A DNA stretch of 64,000 nt from Chitinimonas_A lacunae (GCF_042650885.1 NZ_JBHSBU010000001.1:124001-188000); one strand, 5' to 3'. Shown: positions 25,858-36,323, counted from the stretch's first letter. Numbers and translations are program-made. The notes: generated by a model from the sequence alone, not told the origin.

Positions 25858-25882
25858 CCCCGCGACAGCGGCGGGTTTTTTT
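25858..25882 (+). terminator. Second tandem terminator upstream of xseB
   Basis: Stem CCCGC/GCGGG with an eight-base loop followed by seven T residues, just behind the first terminator. Together they insulate xseB-ispA-dxs from the dehydrogenase transcript. Confidence 0.75.
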
Positions 25883-25955
25883 GTCGTTGCACTGCGACAA
25901 GCCGGCGCAAGCGGGTAAAATCGGCCGGTTTTCCGTAGCGCGGAGAGAACCGCCA

Positions 25956-26183
25956 ATGGCCAAAGCTGCCAAACCCCAGTCGTTCGAAGCGGCCCAGGCT
26001 GAACTGGAGGCACTGATCGCCGAGATCGAGCGCGGCGAGCTGTCGCTCGAAGCCTCGCTGGCTGCCTATAAACGTGGCGGTGAGCTGCTCAAGTTCTGCC
26101 AGGCACAGCTCGACGCGGCCGAACAACAAATCAAGATGCTCGACGGCGACACCCTGACACCGTTCGAGCGCGACGAGGGCTGA
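25956..26183 (+). CDS. xseB: Exodeoxyribonuclease VII small subunit
   Basis: A 75-residue helical protein with the family signature SFEAAQAELEALIAEIERGE and LSLEASLAAYKRGGELLKFC. It forms with XseA the nuclease that degrades single-stranded DNA to oligonucleotides. I chose the ATG at 25956 (GGAGAG upstream) instead of an in-frame start at 25881 that lies in the terminator region. The ispA start follows 4 bases after the stop; xseB-ispA-dxs is a widespread operon in Proteobacteria. Confidence 0.95.
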   Translation: MAKAAKPQSFEAAQAELEALIAEIERGELSLEASLAAYKRGGELLKFCQAQLDAAEQQIKMLDGDTLTPFERDEG

Positions 26184-26186
26184 CCG

Positions 26187-27083
26187 ATGCAAAGCGCCGA
26201 TTTCCCGTCCTGGACCCATGCCGTCCAGCAGCGTCTCGAACATACCCTGGCCGAGGTACTGCCGACTGCGGGCCAGCTGCCGCAGAAACTGCACGATGCG
26301 ATGCGCTATGCGGTGCTCGGTGGCGGTAAGCGGGTGCGGCCGCTGCTGGTATTTGCCGCCGGCGAACTGGTGTCCGCCCCACCTGAGCGCTTGCAGTACG
26401 CGGCAGCGGCGGTCGAGCTGATCCATGCCTATTCGCTGGTGCACGACGACCTGCCGTGCATGGACGACGATACCCTGCGCCGTGGCAAGCCGACCGTCCA
26501 TATCGAATTCGACGAGGCCACTGCCTTGCTGGCCGGTGACGCGCTGCAAACCGCCGCCTTCTCGGTGCTGGCCGCGCAGCCGCTGTGCGTGGAGCCGGCC
26601 GACCAGCTGACCATGATCAAGCTGCTGGCCGACGCCTCGGGCAGCTTCGGCATGGCGGGCGGCCAGGCGATCGATCTCGATTCGGTCGGGCGCAGCCTGA
26701 CCCTGCCCGAACTCGAAACCATGCACATCCTCAAGACCGGTGCGCTGATCCGGGCTTCCACCCTGCTTGGCAGCTACTGCGGCGAGCCGATGGCCGAAGC
26801 CGCACGGCAGCGTCTTGATCGTTTCGCCAAGCTGGTCGGGCTCGCTTTCCAGGTGGTCGACGATATTCTCGATGTCGAAGCCGACAGCGCCACCTTGGGC
26901 AAGACCGCCGGCAAGGATGCCGCCCACGACAAACCCACCTATGTCTCGCTGCTCGGCCTCAAGGAGGCCAAGCGCCGCGCCGCCGAACTCGAAGCCGAGG
27001 CACTCGACTGCCTGAGCGACTTCGGCCAGCGCGCCACCCGTCTGCGTGAGCTGGCGGCGTTTATCGTGCAGCGGACCTTCTGA
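26187..27083 (+). CDS. ispA: Farnesyl diphosphate synthase (short-chain polyprenyl synthase)
   Basis: A 298-residue prenyltransferase that condenses IPP with DMAPP and GPP to farnesyl diphosphate. The first aspartate-rich motif is DDLPCMDDD (87-95), the second DDILD (about 225), with GGGKRVRP at 45-52. Spacing upstream of the first motif is that of IspA-type enzymes. It sits between xseB and dxs, the gene for the first step of the MEP pathway that supplies its substrates. Confidence 0.96.
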   Translation: MQSADFPSWTHAVQQRLEHTLAEVLPTAGQLPQKLHDAMRYAVLGGGKRVRPLLVFAAGELVSAPPERLQYAAAAVELIHAYSLVHDDLPCMDDDTLRRGKPTVHIEFDEATALLAGDALQTAAFSVLAAQPLCVEPADQLTMIKLLADASGSFGMAGGQAIDLDSVGRSLTLPELETMHILKTGALIRASTLLGSYCGEPMAEAARQRLDRFAKLVGLAFQVVDDILDVEADSATLGKTAGKDAAHDKPTYVSLLGLKEAKRRAAELEAEALDCLSDFGQRATRLRELAAFIVQRTF

Positions 27084-27171
27084 TGCTCCGGGCCGCCGCC
27101 CGCCCTGGCGGACGCGGCCTGGCCGCGCCGCCGGCTGCCTACCGTTTTCCGCTTTCCTGAACCGCTTCCCG

Positions 27172-29019
27172 ATGACTACACCGCTTCTTGACCAAGTCAG
27201 CCTGCCGGCCGACCTCAAACAGCTCGAACCCGCCCAGCTCAAGCCGCTCGCCGAGTCGCTGCGCGTATTCCTGCTCGACTCGATCAGCCAGACCGGCGGC
27301 CATTTCGCCTCCAATCTGGGCACCATCGAGCTGACCATTGCGCTGCATTATGTGTTCGATACCCCGCACGACCGGCTGGTGTGGGATGTGGGTCATCAGA
27401 CCTATCCGCACAAGGTGCTGACCGGCCGGCGCGACCGTATGCACACCATGCGCAAGGGCGGTGGCCTGGCCGGCTTTCCCAAGCGCGAGGAAAGCGAATA
27501 CGACACCTTCGGCGTCGGTCACAGCTCGACCAGTATCGGCGCTGCGGCCGGGATGGCCGAAGCCAGCAAGCTCAAAGGCGAGCGGCGCAAATGCGTGGCG
27601 ATCATCGGCGACGGCGCCATGACCGCCGGGATGGCTTTCGAGGCGCTCAACAACGCCGGCGACAAGGAAACCGATCTGCTGGTGATCCTCAACGACAACG
27701 AGATGTCGATCTCGCCCAATGTCGGCGCCTTCAATTCCTATCTGGCCAAGCTGCTGTCGGGTCGCTTCTACCAGGGTTTCCGTTCGACCGGCTCCAAAGT
27801 GCTGGGCACGGTGCCACCGATCCATGAGCTGGTGCGCCGTGGCGAAGAGCATTTCAAGGGACTGTTTACCCCGTCCACGCTGTTCGAGGAATTCGGTTTC
27901 CACTATGTCGGTCCGATCGACGGCCACGACCTCGACACCCTGGTGCCGACGCTGCAGAACCTCAAGAGCCTGTCGGGTCCGCAATTCCTCCATGTGGTGA
28001 CCAAGAAGGGCGCCGGCTACAAGCTGGCCGAAGGCGATCCGGTCAAATACCACGCGGTGACGCCGTTTACCCCGGCCGACGGCATGGCAGCCAAGTCGAG
28101 CAGCCGGCCCAGCTATACCCAGATCTTCGGCGACTGGCTGTGCGATATGGCGCGGCAGGATTCGCGACTGATCGGCATCACCCCGGCGATGCGCGAAGGC
28201 TCGGGCCTGGTGCGTTTCGAGAAGGAGTTCCCCGAGCGCTACTACGATGTCGGGATCGCCGAGCAGCACGCCGTGACCTTCGCCGCCGGGATGGCCTGTG
28301 AAGGGCTGAAGCCCGTGGTGGCGATCTATTCGACCTTCTTGCAGCGCGCCTATGACCAGCTGATCCACGATGTGGCGCTACAGAATCTGCCGGTGCTGTT
28401 TGCCATCGACCGCGCCGGTCAGGTCGGGGCCGACGGCCCGACCCATGCCGGCAGCTTCGATCTGAGCTTTATGCGCTGCATTCCCAATATGACCATCGCT
28501 GCGCCCGCCGACGAGAACGAATGCCGTCAGATGCTCTACACCTGCTTTATGCACGATGGTCCGACAGCGGTGCGCTATCCGCGCGGCAGTGGTCCGGGCG
28601 TGAAGGTGGAGCGCGAATTCACCGCCTTGCCGATCGGCTGCGCCGAGGTGCGCCGCGAAGGCCACGGCATCGCCATCCTGGCCTTTGGCACCATGGTGGC
28701 GCCCAGTCTGGAGGCTGCCGAGGCATTCGATGCCACGGTGGTCAATATGCGCTGGGTCAAGCCGCTCGATCTTGCGTTGCTGCGTCGCATTGCCGAGACG
28801 CACGAGCGACTAGTGACGGTCGAGGAAAACGTGGTGATGGGCGGCGCCGGTTCAGCCGTGACCGAGGCGCTCAACGCCATGGGCGTGCTGCGTCCGGTGC
28901 TGCAATTGGGCCTGCCCGACCACTATGTCGATCATGCCGAGCCGGTACGCCAACTGGCCGACTGCGGACTCGACGCGGCTGGCATCACGGCTTCGATCCG
29001 ACGTGCCTTCGCTGACTGA
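27172..29019 (+). CDS. dxs: 1-deoxy-D-xylulose-5-phosphate synthase
   Basis: The 615-residue thiamine-diphosphate enzyme condenses pyruvate and glyceraldehyde 3-phosphate, the entry step of the MEP isoprenoid pathway (and a source for thiamine and pyridoxal). Visible are VWDVGHQTYPHKVLTGRR near 67, the ThDP motif GDGAMTAGMAFEALNNAG near 147, and the central transketolase domain with YYDVGIAEQHAVTFAAGMA. I chose the ATG at 27172, which gives the family start; the longer frame overlaps ispA. The gap to ispA is 88 bases. A family T repeat begins 10 bases after the stop. Confidence 0.96.
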   Translation: MTTPLLDQVSLPADLKQLEPAQLKPLAESLRVFLLDSISQTGGHFASNLGTIELTIALHYVFDTPHDRLVWDVGHQTYPHKVLTGRRDRMHTMRKGGGLAGFPKREESEYDTFGVGHSSTSIGAAAGMAEASKLKGERRKCVAIIGDGAMTAGMAFEALNNAGDKETDLLVILNDNEMSISPNVGAFNSYLAKLLSGRFYQGFRSTGSKVLGTVPPIHELVRRGEEHFKGLFTPSTLFEEFGFHYVGPIDGHDLDTLVPTLQNLKSLSGPQFLHVVTKKGAGYKLAEGDPVKYHAVTPFTPADGMAAKSSSRPSYTQIFGDWLCDMARQDSRLIGITPAMREGSGLVRFEKEFPERYYDVGIAEQHAVTFAAGMACEGLKPVVAIYSTFLQRAYDQLIHDVALQNLPVLFAIDRAGQVGADGPTHAGSFDLSFMRCIPNMTIAAPADENECRQMLYTCFMHDGPTAVRYPRGSGPGVKVEREFTALPIGCAEVRREGHGIAILAFGTMVAPSLEAAEAFDATVVNMRWVKPLDLALLRRIAETHERLVTVEENVVMGGAGSAVTEALNAMGVLRPVLQLGLPDHYVDHAEPVRQLADCGLDAAGITASIRRAFAD

Positions 29020-29029
29020 TCCCAGCTTC

Positions 29030-29100
29030 ATGGAAAATTTCCTGTAAAACCTTTGCAAGGGTTATCGCGGGAATTATCGATATATAAATATAACCTGCTG
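29030..29100 (+). repeat. AT-rich 3'-end repeat (family T copy)
   Basis: ATGGAAAATTTCCTGTAAAA followed by CCTTTGCAAGG aligns with the copy at 39911 (21 of 27 positions in the core). The tail ATATATAAATATAACC is AT-rich as in other copies. It starts 10 bases after the dxs stop in the same orientation. Confidence 0.6.
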
Positions 29101-29225
29101 AATATCTCTGGCGAGACAGCCTGGCTGTCCAGGTCCAGGGAGGGACTAGGCTATCGCAATCATGAGAATTACTCATCGCTAGCCGCGCTTGAGATTTTCA
29201 GCAACCGCCACCAATTCCCGATTAG

Positions 29226-29255
29226 TTTACTCGGGTATTTTTGCCCGGTTATAAT
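29226..29255 (+). promoter_or_regulatory. Probable folE2 promoter
   Basis: A perfect -10 TATAAT (29250-29255) is preceded by TTTACT (29226-29231) at 18-base spacing, 30 bases before the folE2 start. FolE2 genes are often controlled by Zur; no clear Zur palindrome is seen overlapping this promoter. Confidence 0.6.
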
Positions 29256-29285
29256 CGCTGCCAACGTTTCCAGGAATCGCTATTC

Positions 29286-30086
29286 ATGAACGCACCGCAA
29301 ACCCCGATCGCCGACGTGCAGAACTCGCCCGACAACCGTAATATCGCGATCAATAAAGTCGGCATCAAATCGATCCGCCATCCGATCCGGGTAGCCGACA
29401 AGGCCGACGGCAGCCAGCACACCATTGCCACCTTTGACATGTATGTCTACCTGCCCCAGCACTTCAAGGGCACCCACATGTCGCGCTTCGTCGAGATTCT
29501 CAATAGTCACGACAAGGAAATCTCGGTCGAATCGTTCGAAACCATCCTGCGCGAAATGGTGCAGCGCCTCGACGCCGAGTCGGGCTATATCGAGATGCGT
29601 TTCCCCTATTTCGTCAACAAGACCGCCCCGATCTCGGGCGTGCAGAGCCTGCTCGATTACGACGTCACCCTGATCGGCGCGATCGACCACGGCCGCTTTA
29701 CCCAGACCCTCAAGGTGCTGGTGCCGGTTACCAGCCTGTGCCCGTGCTCGAAGAAGATTTCCCAATACGGCGCCCACAACCAGCGCTCCCACGTCACCAT
29801 CACGGCCAGGATCAATAGCCATGTCTGGATCGAAGAGCTGATCCGGGTGGTGGAGGAGCAGGCTTCCTGCGAACTCTATGGCCTGCTGAAGCGCCCCGAC
29901 GAGAAGTACGTCACCGAGCGCGCCTACGAGAATCCCAAGTTTGTCGAGGATATGGTGCGCGATGTGGCTGCCCGTCTGACGGCCGATACGCGTATCGATG
30001 CCTATGTGGTGGAGTCGGAGAATTTCGAGTCGATCCATAACCACTCGGCTTATGCGCTGATCGAATACGAGCGTCCGCAGGCCTGA
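29286..30086 (+). CDS. folE2: GTP cyclohydrolase FolE2 (type IB)
   Basis: A 266-residue cyclohydrolase that converts GTP to 7,8-dihydroneopterin triphosphate for folate and queuosine-type pathways, without strict zinc need. The start MNAPQTPIADVQNSPDNRNI, KSIRHPIRV, and the metal-site segment VPVTSLCPCSKKISQYGAHNQRSH (cysteines near 148-150) identify it. A GTG- or TTG-started extension to 29241 is rejected because the TATAAT promoter lies inside it. A terminator follows at 30104-30127. Confidence 0.95.
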   Translation: MNAPQTPIADVQNSPDNRNIAINKVGIKSIRHPIRVADKADGSQHTIATFDMYVYLPQHFKGTHMSRFVEILNSHDKEISVESFETILREMVQRLDAESGYIEMRFPYFVNKTAPISGVQSLLDYDVTLIGAIDHGRFTQTLKVLVPVTSLCPCSKKISQYGAHNQRSHVTITARINSHVWIEELIRVVEEQASCELYGLLKRPDEKYVTERAYENPKFVEDMVRDVAARLTADTRIDAYVVESENFESIHNHSAYALIEYERPQA

Positions 30087-30103
30087 GTCTGCTGCGCCGA
30101 TCT

Positions 30104-30127
30104 AAGCCGCCTGAGGGCGGCTTTTTT
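30104..30127 (+). terminator. Terminator after folE2
   Basis: Stem AAGCCGCC/GGCGGCTT with a short TGAG loop, followed by a run of T residues, 18 bases beyond the folE2 stop. Confidence 0.88.
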
Positions 30128-30264
30128 ATTGGGGGAAGGGGAGGGAAAACAGAGGAAAAGAAATAATATTTTTTATTTTTTCTTAAAAGGCTTGCCCAGT
30201 CTGGCGACGTATTGTCGCTATATTTTAAATAGCGCTTATCGACCGATTAGACCCGAGTAAAGCC

Positions 30265-30288
30265 AAAGCCCCGCGCTGGCGGGGCTTT
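30265..30288 (-). terminator. Terminator after the ArsR-type regulator gene
   Basis: Stem AAAGCCCCGC/GCGGGGCTTT with a four-base loop, 25 bases beyond the stop of the regulator gene on the minus strand. The AT-rich stretch 30150-30240 between the two convergent terminators carries no gene. Confidence 0.82.
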
Positions 30289-30312
30289 GCGGGGAAACCG
30301 GACGGCGTGGAG

Positions 30313-30621
30313 TCAGCGGGTAAAGCCGCAGAACACGTCGCGCATCATGCTGACCACTTCAAGGGTCCGGGCATCGCCGACCCGGTAGTAGACGCGGTTG
30401 GCGTCTTTGCGGGTCCGCAGCACGCCTTTCTCGCGCATGATGGCCAGATGCTGGGAGATATTGCTCTGCGAAGTGCCGACGGCCTCTACGATATCCTGCA
30501 CGCTGACTTCGTTCTCGCCGAGCACGCAGAGTATCTTGAGTCGCAGCGGGTGCGACATCGCCTTCATGGCGCGGGAGGCTTGTTCGATTTGTTCGTCGTC
30601 CTGGATCAACTGGTAAGACAT
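30313..30621 (-). CDS. ArsR-family regulator with a BigR/SqrR-like cysteine pair
   Basis: A 102-residue winged-helix repressor: MSHPLRLKILCVLGE, recognition helix GTSQSNISQHLAIMREKGVL (about 49-68) and the wing NRVYYRV. Typical metal-box CxC motifs are absent. Instead Cys32 and Cys98 are 66 residues apart, the same separation as the sensing pair of SqrR/BigR-type persulfide-responsive ArsR proteins. It may respond to sulfane sulfur; this is inference. ATG at 30621. It is divergent from gpmI by 232 bases and monocistronic; no sulfide-oxidation genes are adjacent. Confidence 0.85.
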   Translation of the reverse strand: MSYQLIQDDEQIEQASRAMKAMSHPLRLKILCVLGENEVSVQDIVEAVGTSQSNISQHLAIMREKGVLRTRKDANRVYYRVGDARTLEVVSMMRDVFCGFTR

Positions 30622-30853
30622 TGAATGGCGTCCGGTGTGGGCGTGGGGAAACGTCGGGCAGGGGTGGCGAGCCACTTATCCTGTACGGCGACTGCGGTCG
30701 TCGATCCGGCCTGAGCTGGGCTTCCGCAGGTATGCCTCTTGTTGCGAGCCATGGGCGGCTCAAATGGTAGAATGGTAAACGTTCGCTGTGCCCCCCGCAA
30801 CAAGGCGGGACGGCCCGATGGAATCCTGCAACCGTCCAATTTTGAGCGCCGAC

Positions 30854-32401
30854 ATGACTGCTGTAACGCCCGTACTGCTGCTGATCCTCGACGGCTTCGG
30901 CCATCGCACCGATGGTGAGGACAACGCCATCCTCCATGCCGACAAGCCCAATTGGGACCGTTTGACCGCCCGTTACCCCTACAGCACGATCAATGCATCG
31001 GAACAATATGTGGGGCTACCGGCCGGCCAGTTCGGCAATTCCGAGGTCGGCCATCTCAATATCGGGGCCGGTCGGGTGCTGCAACAGGATATCAGCCGGA
31101 TCGACTGCGATGTCGCCGACGGCACCATCGGCCGCAACCCGGTTTTGGCTCGCGCGATCGAACAGGCGCGTGCCACTGACCGCACGCTCCATCTGCTGGG
31201 CCTGATTTCCGACGGTGGCGTGCATAGCCACGAAAACCATATCCATGCGCTGATCCGCGCCGCCCATGCAGCCGGTGTGGCGCGCATTGCCATCCATGCC
31301 TTCCTCGACGGCCGCGACACCCCGCCGCGCAGTGCCGCCACCTATCTCGAACGACTCGAAGCGGTATGCCGCGACTGCCCTGGCGCCCAAATCGCCGGCG
31401 TCGTCGGCCGTTACTATGCCATGGACCGCGACCAGCGCTGGGAACGGGTCGAGCCGGCCTACCGTCTGCTGGTCGAAGGCGAGGCGCCGTTCGTGGCCGA
31501 CAATGCACAGGACGCGCTGCAAGCGGCCTACGAGCGTGGCGAAAATGACGAATTCGTCCAGGCCACCTCGATCCGCCCGGCCGGTGCCGCGCCGCTGCGG
31601 CTCGAAGACGGCGATGTGGCGGTGTTCATGAATTTCCGCGCCGACCGGGCGCGCGAATTGAGCACGGCGCTCAACGATCCCGAGTTTGCCGGCTTTGCCC
31701 GCCAGCGCTGCCCCAAGCTCGGCCTCTACGCCACGCTGACCCGCTATGCCGATGCCTACCCTTATCCGGTGGCCTACGAAAAGGAAAAGGTCAGCCAGAG
31801 CTTTGGCGAATATATCGCCGGGCTTGGCCTGCGCCAGCTTCGTATCGCCGAGACCGAGAAATATCCACATGTGACCTATTTCTTCTCGGGCGGCGAAGAA
31901 CAGCCCTTCCCGGGCGAAGACCGCGTGCTGGTGCCGTCGCCCAAGGTCGCCACCTATGACCTCAAGCCCGAGATGAGCGCGTTCGAAGTCAGCGACCGGA
32001 TCGTGGAGGCCATCGCCGCCGGCAGCTATCACGCCATCATCTGCAATCTGGCCAATGGCGATATGGTTGGCCACACGGGCAATTTTTCCGCTGCGGTCAA
32101 GGCGGTCGAGGCGCTCGATGTCTGCGTCGGCCGTTGCGTCGCAGCCATGCTGGCGGCCGGCGGCGAGGTGCTGATCACCGCCGACCACGGCAATTGCGAA
32201 AAGATGTGGGACCAGGGCTCCGCCCAGCCGCATACCCAGCACACCACCGATCTGGTGCCGTTTCTCTATATCGGCCGCCCGGCCCGGCTTGCCCCGCCCG
32301 GCAGCGGCTCACTCAAGGATGTGGCGCCGACGCTGCTGGCCATGATGGGATTAGCCCAGCCGCCCGAGATGAGCGGCCACTCATTGATCGAATTCCTCTG
32401 A
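30854..32401 (+). CDS. gpmI: 2,3-bisphosphoglycerate-independent phosphoglycerate mutase
   Basis: The 515-residue manganese enzyme interconverts 3- and 2-phosphoglycerate in glycolysis and gluconeogenesis. It has VLLLILDGFG at the start, the phosphoserine motif GNSEVGHLNIGAGR (Ser near 63), the RDQRWERV segment and the C-terminal metal site ITADHGNCEKMWD with PHTQHTTDLVPF. I chose the ATG at 30854; the ORF extends to 30788 but those residues are non-conserved. It lies 8 bases upstream of the EnvC-like gene, so both are one operon. Confidence 0.96.
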   Translation: MTAVTPVLLLILDGFGHRTDGEDNAILHADKPNWDRLTARYPYSTINASEQYVGLPAGQFGNSEVGHLNIGAGRVLQQDISRIDCDVADGTIGRNPVLARAIEQARATDRTLHLLGLISDGGVHSHENHIHALIRAAHAAGVARIAIHAFLDGRDTPPRSAATYLERLEAVCRDCPGAQIAGVVGRYYAMDRDQRWERVEPAYRLLVEGEAPFVADNAQDALQAAYERGENDEFVQATSIRPAGAAPLRLEDGDVAVFMNFRADRARELSTALNDPEFAGFARQRCPKLGLYATLTRYADAYPYPVAYEKEKVSQSFGEYIAGLGLRQLRIAETEKYPHVTYFFSGGEEQPFPGEDRVLVPSPKVATYDLKPEMSAFEVSDRIVEAIAAGSYHAIICNLANGDMVGHTGNFSAAVKAVEALDVCVGRCVAAMLAAGGEVLITADHGNCEKMWDQGSAQPHTQHTTDLVPFLYIGRPARLAPPGSGSLKDVAPTLLAMMGLAQPPEMSGHSLIEFL

Positions 32402-32409
32402 TTACGCCC

Positions 32410-33732
32410 GTGAAGCTGTTGCGAGCAGTGGCCGCTTGGCTGTGGCTCGGTGCCGTGCTGGCGGCCGAGCCGGAGCAGCCTGCCCAGGATTTGCAGGACC
32501 TGCGCCATAAGATCGAGGCACTCAAGCAGGAGCTCCAGGCCAATGAAGCGACCCGCCACGAAGCGGCCGACGCCTTGAAGGACTCCGAACGGGCGATCAG
32601 CGACGCCAATCGTCTGCTGGAGCAACTCGACCGCGATCAAGCCCAGGCGCGCACCGACCGTGCCCAGACCGAGAAGCGGATCGCCACGCTGCGCGACCGG
32701 CTGGCCGGCAGCCGCGCCCAATTGCGCACTTTGCTGCGCGCCCGTTACCGCCATGGCGATCAGCAGATGCTGCAAATCCTGCTCAACCGCCAGGAGCCGG
32801 GGCAGCTGGCGCGTGATCTGCATTATTTCCGTTATATCGCCGCCGCCCAGAACGATGTTCGCCAGCAACTGGTCAAGCAGGTGGGAGAACTCGATAGTCT
32901 GGCTGCCAGGCTGAAAGCCAAGGAACAGGAACTCGACCAGCTGACCGCCGAGAAAAAGCGCCAGCGTGACCTGCTGCAAGCCGAGCAGAACCAGCGCCAG
33001 CGCGTTCTGAGCCAGCTGGCGGCCGAGATCGGCCAGCAGCGGCGCGAGATCGGCCGGCTCGAGCAGGATGAGAAACGGCTGACCCGACTGGTGGAGAGCT
33101 TGGACCGGCTGATGCGCCGGCGCGAGGCCAAAGCGGCGCAGGAGCGCGAGCGGCTGGCCAGGCTGGAGCGGCAGAAGGCACGCGAAGCGGCACGGGCCAA
33201 GCCGGAGAAATCGACCAATAAACCGGCAGTCGGTCCGGACCGACCGGCTACGCCCGCCACTGAACCGGCCAAGGCCGAGCCAGTCCAACCGGCCGTTACG
33301 CCCGAATCGACGCCGACCCCCGAGCGCCCAACGGCCGAGCCGAACTTTGCTGCGCTCAAAGGCAAACTTAAATTGCCGCTGCGCGGTGAGGTGATCGGAC
33401 GCTTTGGCGCCCAGCGTCAGGAAGGCGCTTCCTGGAAAGGCATTTTTATCCGCGCCAGTGGCGGCCAGCCGGTCAAGGCGGTGGCCAGCGGTCAGGTGGT
33501 GTTTGCTGACTGGCTGCGCGGATTCGGTAATATGCTGATCGTGGACCATGGTGGCGGCTATATGAGCCTCTATGGTGCGGCCGAATCGCTCTTGCGTCAG
33601 GTCGGCGACAAGGTGCGCGCCGGTGACGAAGTTGCCACAAGTGGCAACAGCGGTGGCGGTGGCGAAACGGGCGTATACTTCGAAATCAGACATCAAAGCC
33701 GTCCGGTCGACCCTATGGTGTGGGCCAGATAG
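32410..33732 (+). CDS. envC: EnvC-like murein hydrolase activator (degenerate LytM domain)
   Basis: A 440-residue exported protein beginning at GTG 32410 (8 bases after gpmI), with signal peptide to about 20 (LWLGAVLAAEP), a long coiled coil (25-270), a Pro/Ala/Glu-rich linker (285-325) and a LytM domain (335-440). In this domain the catalytic HxxxD and HxH residues of M23 peptidases are missing, as in E. coli EnvC, which activates the amidases AmiA and AmiB at the division septum. YFEIRHQSRPVDPMVW matches the EnvC C-terminus. The order gpmI-envC-ctpA is common in Proteobacteria. Confidence 0.92.
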   Translation: MKLLRAVAAWLWLGAVLAAEPEQPAQDLQDLRHKIEALKQELQANEATRHEAADALKDSERAISDANRLLEQLDRDQAQARTDRAQTEKRIATLRDRLAGSRAQLRTLLRARYRHGDQQMLQILLNRQEPGQLARDLHYFRYIAAAQNDVRQQLVKQVGELDSLAARLKAKEQELDQLTAEKKRQRDLLQAEQNQRQRVLSQLAAEIGQQRREIGRLEQDEKRLTRLVESLDRLMRRREAKAAQERERLARLERQKAREAARAKPEKSTNKPAVGPDRPATPATEPAKAEPVQPAVTPESTPTPERPTAEPNFAALKGKLKLPLRGEVIGRFGAQRQEGASWKGIFIRASGGQPVKAVASGQVVFADWLRGFGNMLIVDHGGGYMSLYGAAESLLRQVGDKVRAGDEVATSGNSGGGGETGVYFEIRHQSRPVDPMVWAR

Positions 33733-33759
33733 GACGGCGTAGCGGCAAAGAGGTAGCTC

Positions 33760-35205
<1,446 letters not shown>

Positions 35206-35233
35206 CTTTGCCTGTAGGGCTGATGCAGCTATA

Positions 35234-35262
35234 AAAAGGAAGGGGATTTACCCCTTCCTTTT
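35234..35262 (+). terminator. Terminator after ctpA
   Basis: A perfect 12-bp stem AAAAGGAAGGGG/CCCCTTCCTTTT with a five-base ATTTA loop, 28 bases beyond the ctpA stop. It lies only 17 bases before the start of the next gene, so that gene's ribosome binding region is very close to the hairpin. Confidence 0.9.
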
Positions 35263-35279
35263 CCATGATGGGAATGGTT

Positions 35280-35678
35280 ATGGCGCCCGATCGGCTCGAC
35301 AGTTGCTGCCACGCTATCGTGTTTCACCCCGAACCGCCGCAGCAGGCGTTGCGGGCGGCCGAGTTGCTGGCGGATCTGGCAGATATCGAGGTCCAGCTCG
35401 ACGCCGAGCACCGTCGGGTCGAGGTCTGCTATCGGCTCGACCGCCATTGTCTGGCCGAGCTTGAGTCCTATCTGGATCAACGCGGTTTCAGGCTGGACGC
35501 GAGCCTGCCCGGTCGGTTGCGCCGCGTCTTGGCTCATTACGCCGAATCGCTACAGCAAGACAATCTACGCCTGCCCTCGACTGCCAGCAGATCGCGGGAA
35601 GTATTCGTCCGCGTTTATCAGCACCACGCCCATGGCGACGCCGATGAGACGCCGCAGGAGTGGCGACATTATCGCTGA
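35280..35678 (+). CDS. Conserved hypothetical protein, possible ferredoxin-like fold
   Basis: A 132-residue protein of a family I recognise only as conserved and hypothetical. Visible are CCHAIVFHPEPPQQALRAAE, a central alternation of strands and helices (IEVQLDAEHRRVEVCYRL, then LESYLDQRGFRLD) similar in layout to heavy-metal-associated domains but without a CxxC motif, and a polar C-terminal tail HHAHGDADETPQEWRHYR with several histidines. I start it at ATG 35280, which lies beyond the ctpA terminator with GGGA upstream; ATG 35265 is possible. The GAF-domain gene follows after 33 bases. Confidence 0.7.
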   Translation: MAPDRLDSCCHAIVFHPEPPQQALRAAELLADLADIEVQLDAEHRRVEVCYRLDRHCLAELESYLDQRGFRLDASLPGRLRRVLAHYAESLQQDNLRLPSTASRSREVFVRVYQHHAHGDADETPQEWRHYR

Positions 35679-35711
35679 CGGTGCCCGCCGGTCTCGACCT
35701 TGGAGGTGAGG

Positions 35712-36215
35712 ATGTACGATACCAACCTGCTGATGGGATTGTTCAAGATGCTGTCCGAGCAGAAGCTCGATCGGCCGAAGTTCTATCAGATGCTGGTGCG
35801 GGCCGTGGTGCAGGAGATGGCAGTCAGCCGGGCAGCTGTCTGGTTCTACCAGGGTGACCTGCAAGACAGGCTGGTCTGCGAAAGCCTCTATGACCTGAGC
35901 GACAACCAGTGGAGCAGCGGGATGGTGCTGGGCGAAGATGACTTCGGCCCCTATTTCGCTGCCATGCGGGACGTCCGCCAAGTCGTCGCCGTCGACGCGC
36001 GTAGCGACCCGATCACGGCCTGCTTCAACGATAGCCTGCTCGAACCGCTCAATATCTACTCGGTGCTGAGCCTGCCTATCGAACTCGATGGCCGGCAACT
36101 GGGTCTGGTCAGTTGCGAACAGACCAGCCAGCCACGCGATTGGAGTACCCAGGATATCCAGTACCTGAAGCAAGTCGCCGCCATGATCGGCCTGCTTCTG
36201 AAGAAACTTGGCTAG
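35712..36215 (+). CDS. Single GAF-domain protein
   Basis: A 167-residue protein consisting mostly of one GAF domain: LLMGLFKMLSEQKLDRPKFY, then AVSRAAVWFYQGD and LNIYSVLSLPIELDGRQLGL. GAF domains bind small ligands such as cyclic nucleotides or haem; no output domain is attached, so it may work with a partner. The ATG at 35712 has an excellent GGAGGTGAGG ribosome binding site. It follows the hypothetical gene by 33 bases and probably shares its transcript. Confidence 0.85.
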   Translation: MYDTNLLMGLFKMLSEQKLDRPKFYQMLVRAVVQEMAVSRAAVWFYQGDLQDRLVCESLYDLSDNQWSSGMVLGEDDFGPYFAAMRDVRQVVAVDARSDPITACFNDSLLEPLNIYSVLSLPIELDGRQLGLVSCEQTSQPRDWSTQDIQYLKQVAAMIGLLLKKLG

Positions 36216-36293
36216 CGCCTTGCCATGTGAATCGGAGTCGCCGCTACGCCTGGTTGAGTCTTGAGCGCCTGGACTTTTGCGAGCCGGACCCGC

Positions 36294-36323
36294 TGACTCC
36301 GAATTGGCTGGAAATGCGCCAGA
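36294..36323 (+). repeat. GC-rich 30-bp repeat (family R copy 6)
   Basis: TGACTCCGAATTGG followed by CTGGAAATGCGCCAGA matches copies 1 and 4 closely. It is single and runs directly into a 15-bp tandem repeat at 36320-36393. Confidence 0.65.

Noticed and set aside
25800..27338. Minus-strand open frame of 512 codons
   Set aside because: Antisense to xseB, ispA and dxs, and contains the two terminators; no family resemblance.
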